8,528 bases of DNA. It comes from JAPLJU01 sp964547985. Its GTDB lineage: Bacteria; Desulfobacterota; Syntrophia; Syntrophales; UBA2192. The stretch lies in NCBI GenBank assembly GCA_964547985.1, contig CAZJPV010000070.1, forward strand, positions 1 through 8,528, in the 5' to 3' direction. This document shows, piece by piece, positions 1-5,784 of this stretch. Position 1 is the stretch's first letter; each line of letters starts with the position of its first letter. Position numbers and translations under genes: made by a program. The notes beneath the pieces are model-generated. The model searched no databases, had not been told where the DNA came from, and was given only the letters and a program-made list of their open reading frames with translations.

Positions 1-480
1 GGCATCGGCCTTGGAAATCTGATTCCCTTTGATCAGGTTCATGCCGGACTCGAGTTTGCCCCCGCAGAGGCAGAACTGCTTCACAAAGGTCGCAAGGGCC
101 GGACGCTTCTGCTGCAGACCTTTGCGGGCGATCGTGTGAATAGATTTCTTCTCGTCGATCCAGTTGGGGCCGAGGTCTTCGACCTGCTTGGCGTATTTTG
201 TGTAATAGGCCTTCTGCTCGGGGAGTGTCGCGCTCATCGTGGCGTCGTATTTACCCTCTGCGACACCCTTCCACATTTCTTCAACGTTGGTCTTGACGAG
301 GTTGACCTTGATCCCCACCTTTTCCTCGAGGACGTATTTGAGCAGGAACGATTTCGCGATGGACTCCTTCGACTCTACATAGGCCACGGTGACCTCTGGG
401 GGCGCCGCCATGGCGGCCGGGATTGCCATGACCATCGTGAACGCGGCGACGAGGGCCATCGTCAACACATACTTCTTCAT
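1..480 (-). CDS. OpuAC-type (glycine betaine/proline-like) periplasmic substrate-binding protein, 3' end missing
   Basis: The frame is open for 160 codons from an ATG at 480 to the window edge with no stop, so the C-terminal part lies outside. AGGAGG sits five bases before the ATG. Residues 1-25 form a Sec signal peptide (two Lys, a hydrophobic core, AMA before the mature start), with no lipobox. The mature part matches the OpuAC/ProX binding-protein style: an early TVAYVES strand, WKGVAEGKYDATMSATLPEQ, then a Tyr-rich stretch and VEDLGPNW. Family members bind quaternary amines or related solutes in the periplasm and deliver them to an ABC permease; no permease or ATPase is visible here, though one could lie to the left. 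A Cys-Leu-Cys-Gly-Gly motif near residue 139 is unusual for the family. It is the last visible gene of the minus-strand operon, 83 bases after the hydrolase gene. The ligand cannot be told from sequence. Confidence 0.8.
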   Translation of the reverse strand, partial: MKKYVLTMALVAAFTMVMAIPAAMAAPPEVTVAYVESKESIAKSFLLKYVLEEKVGIKVNLVKTNVEEMWKGVAEGKYDATMSATLPEQKAYYTKYAKQVEDLGPNWIDEKKSIHTIARKGLQQKRPALATFVKQFCLCGGKLESGMNLIKGNQISKADA

Positions 481-514
481 GAAAACCTCCTTTCTATTTT
501 ATCACTTTTAAGGT

Positions 515-548
515 GGGACGACCCGTGGAATCATCCAACGGGCCGCCC
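515..548 (-). other. Strong intercistronic hairpin between the hydrolase and binding-protein genes
   Basis: Bases 515-529 pair with 534-548: about 13 base pairs with one bulged A on each arm and one A-C mismatch, closed by an ATCA loop. There is no T-run on either side, so it does not look like a terminator. It lies between the stop of the hydrolase gene and the ribosome site of the binding-protein gene. Hairpins in such places often protect one mRNA segment from 3' exonucleases or limit read-through, which would let the binding protein be made at a different level. The structure is seen in the sequence; its role is inferred. Confidence 0.55.
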
Positions 549-563
549 TATCTTCAAAGGAGT

Positions 564-1748
564 TCAGGCAGCCCTGAACTCGATGGTGTCGCCGTTTCCG
601 AGGTAGGCCTTGTCCTTGGTCCTGAATCTTGCCGTCCCCTGGATGACGGGATAGCCCGCTTCGATGAACTTCTTGGCGCAGATGATCCCCGTGCAGTGGT
701 TACAGCCCACCTTCTCAAAGCCGTATCTCTTGAAAGCGAAGACCAGGTCGTCGTACTTGGGGTCCCAGTCCTCAAATGGCGAGATGTGGAGGCCCCCGTA
801 GATGCCGTGGTTTTTGGCGACCTTGATGGTGTTGCGGGCCGTGTCGACAAACTGGATGATCCCCTGGTGGTTGCAGCCGGTAACGTAGACCAGCCCAGCA
901 TCCTTCACGTTGAAGAGAAGCGAGTTTTCCCCGTAAACCCGGCAGATGATCGGGATGGCAAAGTTATAGATGGCCACGCCGGGCCACATCTGCGTGAGAC
1001 CAGGCTTGCAAGCGATTGCCTTGCCCCGGTGACCGCTGTCCTGGATGTACCTCTGACCCTCCTGGTAGAACCCCTCTGGATAGTAGATGGGGATTTCCGG
1101 GTTGTATTTCATCGCGACCGGCAGACCCCAGAAGTGGTCGAAGTGCTCGTGGGTGATGAAAAGGAAATCGAACTGTTTGTTGGCGAGCATCCTGTCGATG
1201 CCCTCCCGCTTGTAGACCTGGTCCATCCAGTCGTAGGACCAGCCCACGTCCTGGAGGATCCTCTTTTTCGAGCCGTCCAGGAATTCCACCTCGATCACAC
1301 AGGAGAAGCCGCCTGCGTTTTGCGGGTGGACGGCGTTTTCCATCTGGAACTGCCAGGCCTTGTCTAGCTGGTTGGGGAGCCACTGCTTGATCGGCTTGAT
1401 GCCCTTATCGTAGGTACCCTTGCCAAGCTGCCCCTTCGGCTCGGCGAAGGGAGGCCAGTTGTAGGTGTACTGGTTGACGAGAAGCCCTCCGGAGCCCTTG
1501 ATATCGCCCATGAGGACCTTGTTGTCGAACCAGCTTGTCTCGGAGATGTTCAGGATTTTGACGCTCTTGCACTCACCAATGTCGACGCCTTTCGGTACCG
1601 CCTTCGCGAAATGGCGCTTCCGCCACGGGCCGTAGGAATAGAGGCCCATGGCGCCGATGAACCCCACCGATCCGCCGACAGCAAGACCCTTGACAAAATC
1701 GCGCCTGCTCAGACCCTGTTTTTCCTCTTTCTTTTCTTCTATGGTCAT
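564..1748 (-). CDS. Tat-exported metallo-beta-lactamase-fold hydrolase, COG1237-like
   Basis: 394 residues, ATG start preceded by AGGAGG. The N-terminus has a twin-arginine motif SRRDFVKG (14-21) and a Gly/Ala-rich hydrophobic stretch (22-38), so the folded, probably metal-loaded enzyme should cross the membrane by Tat. The metal site of the superfamily is present as THEHFDH (199-205), giving His200, His202, Asp204 and His205, with later ligand motifs TGCNH (His294), GGLHIS (His321) and NHCTG (His351). The TGCNHQG, GGLH and HCTG set resembles COG1237, whose MptA-type/DHPP-synthase relatives act on phosphate or pterin-linked substrates, but those are cytoplasmic and this one is exported, so the substrate is unknown. 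A roughly 120-residue Trp/Tyr/Pro-rich segment precedes the metal motif. It is the fifth gene of the operon, 56 bases after the 38-residue membrane protein, and may act on a compound bound by the downstream binding protein (inference). Confidence 0.88.
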   Translation of the reverse strand: MTIEEKKEEKQGLSRRDFVKGLAVGGSVGFIGAMGLYSYGPWRKRHFAKAVPKGVDIGECKSVKILNISETSWFDNKVLMGDIKGSGGLLVNQYTYNWPPFAEPKGQLGKGTYDKGIKPIKQWLPNQLDKAWQFQMENAVHPQNAGGFSCVIEVEFLDGSKKRILQDVGWSYDWMDQVYKREGIDRMLANKQFDFLFITHEHFDHFWGLPVAMKYNPEIPIYYPEGFYQEGQRYIQDSGHRGKAIACKPGLTQMWPGVAIYNFAIPIICRVYGENSLLFNVKDAGLVYVTGCNHQGIIQFVDTARNTIKVAKNHGIYGGLHISPFEDWDPKYDDLVFAFKRYGFEKVGCNHCTGIICAKKFIEAGYPVIQGTARFRTKDKAYLGNGDTIEFRAA

Positions 1749-1766
1749 TTATTACCTCCTGTCTAT

Positions 1767-1790
1767 GGGTTCAGGCCCGCAGGCGGACCC
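1767..1790 (-). other. Small intercistronic hairpin before the hydrolase gene
   Basis: GGGTTC (1767-1772) pairs with GGACCC (1785-1790) with one G-T wobble, and GCC/GGC pair inside around a CGCA loop. It lies in the 56-base gap between the 38-residue gene and the hydrolase ribosome site. There is no adjacent T-run. It may be an RNA stability or processing element, but a short GC-rich hairpin can also arise by chance. Confidence 0.3.
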
Positions 1791-1804
1791 GATTCCCCGT
1801 GTAG

Positions 1805-1921
1805 TTACGTGAACATCCAGGTCCATTTCCCCATGATGGGAAGAGCCCAGATCAGCAGGGCATAGACCGCGACACCGACCAGGATGCCGACGGCAATTCC
1901 TGTTTTATATTGCTGACTCAT
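1805..1921 (-). CDS. 38-residue single-span membrane protein, translationally coupled to the polytopic membrane protein
   Basis: The ATG at 1921-1919 shares an ATGA overlap with the TGA of the preceding 428-residue gene, and the stop is TAA at 1807-1805. The ribosome site AAGGAGGA lies inside the end of the preceding gene, six to seven bases before the ATG. The product has a short polar N-terminus (MSQQYKTG), one hydrophobic helix at about residues 8-27 with regularly spaced Gly and Ala, and a short C-terminal end with three Trp or Phe residues. I do not recognise the family. The overlap, the good ribosome site and the position between two membrane-linked genes suggest a small subunit or assembly partner of the polytopic protein (inference). 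The ORF is short enough that automated gene callers often miss it. Confidence 0.78.
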   Translation of the reverse strand: MSQQYKTGIAVGILVGVAVYALLIWALPIMGKWTWMFT

Positions 1922-3204
1922 GCTGCTTCCTCCTTCCTGTGTTCTTTTTCACCCTCTTTGACCAGTTTCCATCCCGGCCAGTTGTCCATGAACCAGTGGT
2001 TGATCAGCATCAGGTTGATGAGCCAGATCGTCGGGATCATGGGGAACTGCTGGGGGTGGGAGTAGCCCTTCTGCGTGCCGAGGACCAGATGGCTTGTGTT
2101 GTAATAAATCCAGTAAACAAGCATTCCCCCCACGAGGGCGATGAGCGTCCGGATCAGCCAGTTGACGGGCCTGCTGTACTTCCTCGGCCAGTTGTTGCAG
2201 TAGAAGGTGAGGAAGAGCGCCGGAAGCAGGAAGAAGACCATCGTCTCTCCCACGTGGAGCCAGCGCCAGTCAGGGGCGGCGTCTCTTTTTGTTCCTCGGA
2301 TCGCGGGACCCCACCAGAGCTCCTGGGCGAAGTAGAGGAAGAGGAAGAAGCACCACGCGATGGCGATGATACCGAAGAAGGCCGTCCACCTCCTGAGCAT
2401 GTCATTCTTGATAACCCTGAAGGGGTAGCGCTCCCAGACGGTCTCGTTCATCCAGACGACGATCGTGCAGCACATGATCCAGGCCACGTGGAAGTTTCCG
2501 GAGACCGTGTCGGCGAAGTTCTCCCAGTAGGGCGGCGCGATCGAGCAGAAGTACTGCCAGGGGTAATAGAGAATCCCCATGTGAGGGTGCATCGTGCAGA
2601 AGTACACAATGGTCCCCAGGAAGAAGGTCACAATCAACACTGTGATGCCCAGGACCGGCTGTTTCAGGCTCTGCCAGGGCCACATCTCCATGGCCACGGG
2701 CCACGAGGGGGAAAGCCACGAGGCAATGGCCGCAAACATGAGGCAGGCCAATGCCGCGTACTCGACGGCAAAGAACTCCGTAACGCCCGGGAGTTTGGTC
2801 ATCTGCCCGGGATTGAAATAGGCCATTGCAAAATTGCCCAGGAGTCCCTCGAAGAAGCCCTTGATGAGCACGATCAGGATCAGCGTTGCGACACCGGTCA
2901 TGACCACCCCTTTAACCACGGGGTGCCAGTTCTCGAGCTGCCGCCTCTTAAAGGGCCAGTAATAGAAGAGGTAGACCATCCAGATGAGGACGATGAGCAT
3001 CCAGCGGGTGTACATATAGCCCACGTAGGGTGTGTACATCCTCATCAACCCTCTCGGGTCCTGGAAGATCCACCAGGTGACGTAGAAGACCGCCAGCAGA
3101 AAGATCGTGTTGACGATCTGCGGCCATGGCGCGGGCCACCGGGGAACGAGCTTCCGTTCCTCGAGATATCCCGTACCGTAACGTTCTTCAACTTTTCCTT
3201 CCAT
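1918..3204 (-). CDS. Trp-rich polytopic membrane protein of unknown function, about 10 helices
   Basis: 428 residues, ATG start with AAGGAGGG about five bases upstream. I estimate ten membrane spans near residues 27-47, 65-83, 97-118, 143-164, 184-204, 237-257, 272-294, 315-336, 348-369 and 388-408. The protein is strikingly rich in Trp, Tyr and Met. Possible ligand or catalytic residues near the membrane include MHPHMG (205-210), His239, Glu254, His317 with Glu320, His372, His383 and NHWFMDNW (402-409). There is no ATP-binding motif, no CxxCH heme motif, and no transporter signature I can name. Both ends seem cytoplasmic, with a basic, acidic-tailed C-terminus (KEGEKEHRKEEAA). It lies third in the operon, 59 bases after the 87-residue gene, and its stop overlaps the start of the 38-residue gene. 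A membrane enzyme or metal-binding transporter is possible, but nothing in the sequence settles it. Confidence 0.85.
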   Translation of the reverse strand: MEGKVEERYGTGYLEERKLVPRWPAPWPQIVNTIFLLAVFYVTWWIFQDPRGLMRMYTPYVGYMYTRWMLIVLIWMVYLFYYWPFKRRQLENWHPVVKGVVMTGVATLILIVLIKGFFEGLLGNFAMAYFNPGQMTKLPGVTEFFAVEYAALACLMFAAIASWLSPSWPVAMEMWPWQSLKQPVLGITVLIVTFFLGTIVYFCTMHPHMGILYYPWQYFCSIAPPYWENFADTVSGNFHVAWIMCCTIVVWMNETVWERYPFRVIKNDMLRRWTAFFGIIAIAWCFFLFLYFAQELWWGPAIRGTKRDAAPDWRWLHVGETMVFFLLPALFLTFYCNNWPRKYSRPVNWLIRTLIALVGGMLVYWIYYNTSHLVLGTQKGYSHPQQFPMIPTIWLINLMLINHWFMDNWPGWKLVKEGEKEHRKEEAA

Positions 3205-3221
3205 AGAAACCCTCCTTTTCT

Positions 3222-3246
3222 GAAGCGGAGCCGCTTGCCCCGCTTC
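3222..3246 (-). other. Intercistronic hairpin upstream of the polytopic membrane protein gene
   Basis: GAAGCGG (3222-3228) can pair with CCGCTTC (3240-3246) across 11 bases; alternatively AAGCGG pairs with CCGCTT at 3231-3236. It lies between the stop of the 87-residue gene and the AAGGAGGG site of the membrane protein gene. No T-run follows in either direction. Its role is unknown; RNA stability or translation control is possible. Confidence 0.35.
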
Positions 3247-3263
3247 CTTCAGCGAAAAATGAT

Positions 3264-3527
3264 TTATGTTTTTTCCATATGTGCGAAAAGGTCCCGGGCG
3301 ATCTCCTCCCGGCTTCTCCCCTCGACCCTGATCCCCCGCCTGACGGCCTCCTCGATGAGCATCTCGCCGGCCTCGGACAGAAGCGGGTAGCAGCTCTCAA
3401 AGGATTCAAAATAATCCCGCTTCGGCGCTTCCGCACTGTTCGAACCGGTGAGCTCTTCGAGCAGTCTGACCCCCGACCCGAGGAGATCCCGGGTGAGGAA
3501 ACTTCTTCTGCTTTTATCGACAGGCAT
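3264..3527 (-). CDS. Small conserved-looking hypothetical protein, 87 residues, with a Tat-like SRRSFL motif
   Basis: I chose the ATG at 3527-3525 because AGGAAGG lies five bases before it; an upstream in-frame GTG at 3533 would sit inside that ribosome site. The N-terminus reads MPVDKSRRSFLTRDLL, which resembles a twin-arginine motif, but the next residues (GSGVRLLEELTGSN) are too short and too polar for an export signal. The rest is charged and helical, with one Cys in ESCYPLL and a basic/acidic segment IEEAVRRGIRVEGRSREEIARDLF. I do not recognise a family. It is 34 bases after the NifX-like gene and in the same operon, so a cytoplasmic accessory role is a reasonable guess only. Confidence 0.72.
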   Translation of the reverse strand: MPVDKSRRSFLTRDLLGSGVRLLEELTGSNSAEAPKRDYFESFESCYPLLSEAGEMLIEEAVRRGIRVEGRSREEIARDLFAHMEKT

Positions 3528-3561
3528 ATTCACCTTCCTGCCCTGCGCTTACCGCGAATCG

Positions 3562-3885
3562 TCAGTTGACGATGTCCCCCGAGCGCAGTTCCCCCTTTAT
3601 GAACCGCTCGAGAACGGCGTCACTGTTTCCGATCACATTGTCGATGAGGCGGATGTTTTTCCTTTTCAGCATCTGCTGGCACTCTTCCTTGACCCCCCCG
3701 CAGATGACGGCTTCAACGCCCAGTCCGGCAAGAAACTCCGTGAGTTCATCGGGTTCCAGTATTGAAAGGGTCACAACCCTTTTTTCCAGGATACGGCCGT
3801 CGCCAATGATCACCGTCGCGATTTCGGCTGAGTGGTTGTAACGGGGCGATATTCTTCCCTTGAGCTGGCAGATGGCGATTTTCAT
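3562..3885 (-). CDS. NifX/NifB-C-terminal type protein (dinitrogenase iron-molybdenum cofactor domain, PF02579-like)
   Basis: 107 residues starting MKIAICQLKG at 3885. An in-frame ATG at 3918 would add 11 residues, but family members normally begin at this MKIA strand, and the upstream ATG overlaps a likely promoter element. Neither start has a clear ribosome site. The sequence fits the small RNase-H-like domain that binds iron-sulfur or iron-molybdenum precursors: a first strand with an ISPRYNHSAE segment where the family has ISxxFGHA, a central VICGGVKEECQQML, and a final NVIGNSDAVLERFIKGEL. Cys6 and the CGGVKEEC pair are possible cluster contacts. No nitrogenase gene is seen, and relatives are common in anaerobes without nitrogenase, so a general iron-sulfur or metal-carrier role is more likely than nitrogen fixation. 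It appears to be the first gene of the operon, just downstream of the sigma54-like element. Confidence 0.82.
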   Translation of the reverse strand: MKIAICQLKGRISPRYNHSAEIATVIIGDGRILEKRVVTLSILEPDELTEFLAGLGVEAVICGGVKEECQQMLKRKNIRLIDNVIGNSDAVLERFIKGELRSGDIVN

Positions 3886-3900
3886 GTTATAGAGACAGGT

Positions 3901-3917
3901 TATCAAGAGGCGTGCCA
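3901..3917 (-). promoter_or_regulatory. Sigma54-like (-24/-12) promoter for the minus-strand operon
   Basis: On the minus strand, TGGCACG at 3917-3911, then four bases, then TTGA at 3906-3903. The -24 half is a perfect consensus and the spacing is exact, but the -12 GC is GA. Transcription would start near 3891, leaving only about six bases before the ATG at 3885, which weakens the call or implies a nearly leaderless mRNA. A TATAAA at 3940-3935 could instead be a sigma70 -10 element, although its -35 region (TTTTAA) is poor. Adjacent IHF and activator-type sites support the sigma54 reading. Confidence 0.4.
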
Positions 3918-3947
3918 TTGGCCAAAAAATTGCATTTATACAAATGA

Positions 3948-3960
3948 TATCAAATGGTTA
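3948..3960 (+). promoter_or_regulatory. Candidate IHF-binding site
   Basis: TATCAA, four bases, TTA: an exact match to the consensus WATCAANNNNTTR. It lies in an AT-rich stretch about 30 bases upstream of the -24 element and between it and the candidate activator sites, where IHF bends DNA in many sigma54 promoters. A 13-base degenerate motif in AT-rich DNA can also occur by chance. Confidence 0.4.
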
Positions 3961-4003
3961 AAATTTATTCAGGGGGGGAGGAAGGGAAGGTTGTGCGACT
4001 TAC

Positions 4004-4021
4004 TGTTGCATAAATGAAACA
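4004..4021. promoter_or_regulatory. Candidate activator-binding palindrome 1
   Basis: TGTTGCATAAATGAAACA is an imperfect palindrome: 14 of 18 positions are symmetric, giving half-sites TGTTkCAT/ATGmAACA. Its centre lies roughly 120 bases upstream of the inferred transcription start, in the usual range for sigma54 enhancer sites. The Fis-type HTH of the adjacent activator is the obvious candidate binder (inference). Confidence 0.4.
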
Positions 4022-4054
4022 TATCAGGCAGGGAAAAGTAACTTTATCTACTAG

Positions 4055-4070
4055 AAACAATATGTTGTTT
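4055..4070. promoter_or_regulatory. Candidate activator-binding palindrome 2
   Basis: AAACAA and TTGTTT form perfect six-base arms around TATG. The half-site resembles the AAACA/TGTTT core of the neighbouring palindromes, suggesting a cluster of enhancer sites. The AT-rich composition makes chance palindromes more likely here. Confidence 0.33.
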
Positions 4071-4085
4071 TTTATCGACCCTTGC

Positions 4086-4108
4086 GAAACATCGTTGCAT
4101 TTTGTTTC
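4086..4108. promoter_or_regulatory. Candidate activator-binding palindrome 3
   Basis: GAAACA (4086-4091) and TGTTTC (4103-4108) are perfect six-base inverted arms around 11 bases that include TTGCATTT, again echoing palindrome 1. It begins six bases inside the sequence bordering the activator stop codon. It could equally act as an RNA hairpin at the end of the activator mRNA. Confidence 0.35.
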
Positions 4109-4113
4109 CTAAA

Positions 4114-5469
4114 TCAAACGGGCTTTCCAGGAATAAGTCCGTGCCTCTTCATTTTTCTCCAAAGGGTCGTGCGATTGATCTTGAGAACCTTCGAGGCCTT
4201 CTTCCGGTTCCATCCGCTGCCTACGAGCGCTGAAAGAAGCGCTTCTTTCTCCATATGCCCGAGGGGATTGGTTGCATCGGGCGTCGTCACGACCGCCGGC
4301 CCTGCCTTCCCGGATATCGTTTCATTGAAGAGGTACAGGGGCAGGGCGTCCACACCGATTTCGCTTCCCCGGCAGATGATGCAGGCGTGTTCCAGAATAT
4401 GTTTGAGTTCTCTCACGTTTCCCGGGTAGGAATAGTGCAGGAGAACCTTCATCGCCTCGCCGGAGACTCCGTAAATTTTCTTACCGAGCAGTTGTGATTC
4501 GGCCAGGAGGAAGTAATCGATGAGCAGCGGGATGTCACCGGTTCTCTCGCGAAGAGGCGGGATATCCATGCAGATGACGTTGAGCCGGTAGAAAAGGTCT
4601 TCCCGGAAATGCCCGTCTACAACCATCTTCCTGAGATCACGGTTCGTCGAGGAGATGACTCTCACATTCACCTTGACGGGACGGGTGGATCCAAGGGGGT
4701 AAAATTCCTTTTCATCGAGAACCTGCAGGAGTTTCGCCTGGATCTCCCGAGACAATTCTCCGATCTCATCCAGATAGATAGTTCCTCCCTCGGCCATCTG
4801 GAAACGGCCCGGCTTGTCGATCCTGGCGTCTGTGAAGGCCCCCTTTTTGTACCCGAAAAGCTCCGACTCCAGGAGGGTGGCCGGGATGGCCGCGCAGTTG
4901 ATCTTGACGAAGGGCCCTTCCTTCCTGAGGCTGGAGTTGTGAATCGCCCGGGCAAAAAGGTCCTTACCGGTGCCCGTTTCGCCCAGGATGAGCATGTGGG
5001 AGTCCGTTCTGGCCACCGATGCGAGGACGTCGAGAATCCGGTGAACCTTTTCGTCCTTTGAGATGATGTCCTCGAAGGTATAGGAGTTCTGAAGGGTCTT
5101 TTCCAGGGCCACACGAACGGAATCATCCAGGAAGGATTCGACACCGCCTATGGCCCGCCCCTGGTCATCACAGATCACGGCACAGTTGACATCCACGGGG
5201 ATGTCCATGTTTTTTTTCGTGAGAATCCTGTTCCTGGCCTGAACAATGTTCGTACCGGTTTCAATGGCGCGCCGGAGAAAACAGCCTTCCTGGCAAAGTT
5301 CCGCCCTGAAAATTTCGTAGCATTTGCAGCCGATAGCTTCCCCGCGGCTGAAACCGGTGATCCGCTCCGCCTCCCGGTTGAAAAAAATGATGTTCAGATC
5401 GAGATCGACGGTGAAGATGCCCACGGCGAGGCTGTTGAGAATCTTCAGGCTGTCCTTCGGGGTATTCAT
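4114..5469 (-). CDS. Sigma54-dependent transcriptional activator (PAS - AAA+ - Fis HTH)
   Basis: 451 residues from the ATG at 5469; a longer frame from TTG at 5553 adds 28 residues that do not look like PAS sequence. No strong ribosome site is seen. Residues 8-120 form a PAS sensor domain (LNSLAVGIFTVDLDLNIIFFN, then EAERITGFS). It carries Cys48, Cys50, Cys59 and Cys63, spaced CxC-8-C-3-C, which may bind a metal, cluster or redox signal. The AAA+ domain has Walker A GETGTGK (163-169), the sigma54-contact loop GAFTDA (210-215) and Walker B GGTIYLDE (228-235), all intact. The C-terminus is a Fis-type helix-turn-helix (WNRKKASKVLKINRTTLWRKMKRHGL). There is no receiver domain, so control is by direct sensing, not a phosphorelay. 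Its stop lies 229 bases before the NifX-like gene, with a candidate sigma54 control region between, so it probably drives the downstream operon (inference). Confidence 0.92.
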   Translation of the reverse strand: MNTPKDSLKILNSLAVGIFTVDLDLNIIFFNREAERITGFSRGEAIGCKCYEIFRAELCQEGCFLRRAIETGTNIVQARNRILTKKNMDIPVDVNCAVICDDQGRAIGGVESFLDDSVRVALEKTLQNSYTFEDIISKDEKVHRILDVLASVARTDSHMLILGETGTGKDLFARAIHNSSLRKEGPFVKINCAAIPATLLESELFGYKKGAFTDARIDKPGRFQMAEGGTIYLDEIGELSREIQAKLLQVLDEKEFYPLGSTRPVKVNVRVISSTNRDLRKMVVDGHFREDLFYRLNVICMDIPPLRERTGDIPLLIDYFLLAESQLLGKKIYGVSGEAMKVLLHYSYPGNVRELKHILEHACIICRGSEIGVDALPLYLFNETISGKAGPAVVTTPDATNPLGHMEKEALLSALVGSGWNRKKASKVLKINRTTLWRKMKRHGLIPGKPV

Positions 5470-5574
5470 GACGCGCTCACTGGTGGGACCAGGATGGTCG
5501 ATGATCGGTCGACCGCAGGAGGTTGTACACAGTGTGAAGGAAAAAGAAATCAAAATAGCGTTTCAACGGCTAAA

Positions 5575-5603
5575 AACTTAACAGCAAAAGGGCAGAAAGT
5601 CAA
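5575..5603 (-). promoter_or_regulatory. Possible sigma70 promoter for the activator gene
   Basis: On the minus strand TTGACT (5603-5598) is followed by 17 bases and TAAGTT (5580-5575). The -35 matches five of six consensus bases and the spacing is ideal, but the -10 matches only three. Transcription would start near 5568, about 100 bases before the ATG. Confidence 0.35.
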
Positions 5604-5648
5604 CGGGTTGTCACCCAAAGGCACTTGAGCATGATTCTTCCTGCGAAT

Positions 5649-5770
5649 AGACGGTTTTTGACCGCTCTAGCGCTCGCTCCACTGCAGACGCAAAAACTCA
5701 CCCTAGGGGCTCAAACAGTTTGCGCTGCGGACGTTTCGCTTCGCGAAGGGCGGTGACCAAAAATACGTCT
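5649..5770. repeat. Large imperfect palindromic element (REP/MITE-like)
   Basis: Outer arms pair AGACG, TTTTTG and ACCGC (5649-5665) with GCGGT, CAAAAA and CGTCT (5750-5770), broken by small bulges. Nested inside, GCAGACGCAAAAACT (5684-5698) pairs with AGTTTGCGCTGC (5717-5728) apart from a bulged A and two extra A residues, around a loop containing the palindrome CCCTAGGG. A further 10-base palindrome CTTCGCGAAG is at 5739-5748. No transposase is present. The layout resembles dispersed REP- or MITE-type elements, or a structured RNA; whether other copies exist cannot be seen here. Confidence 0.6.
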
Positions 5771-5784
5771 AATTTCGCTATCCA

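Noticed and set aside
513..1367. 284-codon plus-strand open frame opposite the hydrolase gene
   Set aside because: Antisense shadow of the MBL hydrolase, which has intact metal motifs and a Tat signal.
1939..3390. 483-codon plus-strand open frame opposite the polytopic membrane protein
   Set aside because: It lies antisense to a clear membrane protein with a good ribosome site; its composition (many Asp, Glu, His, Pro, Arg) is a mirror of the real gene and has no domain.
3562..3918. NifX-like start at ATG 3918
   Set aside because: Family proteins begin at MKIA; the extra 11 residues overlap the -24/-12-like element.
4114..5553. Activator start at TTG 5553
   Set aside because: The extra 28 residues do not resemble PAS sequence and an ATG at 5469 fits the family start.
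5649..5770. Integron attC site
   Set aside because: The nested hairpins recall attC, but the GTTRRRY/RYYYAAC core ends are absent and no integrase or cassette is present.
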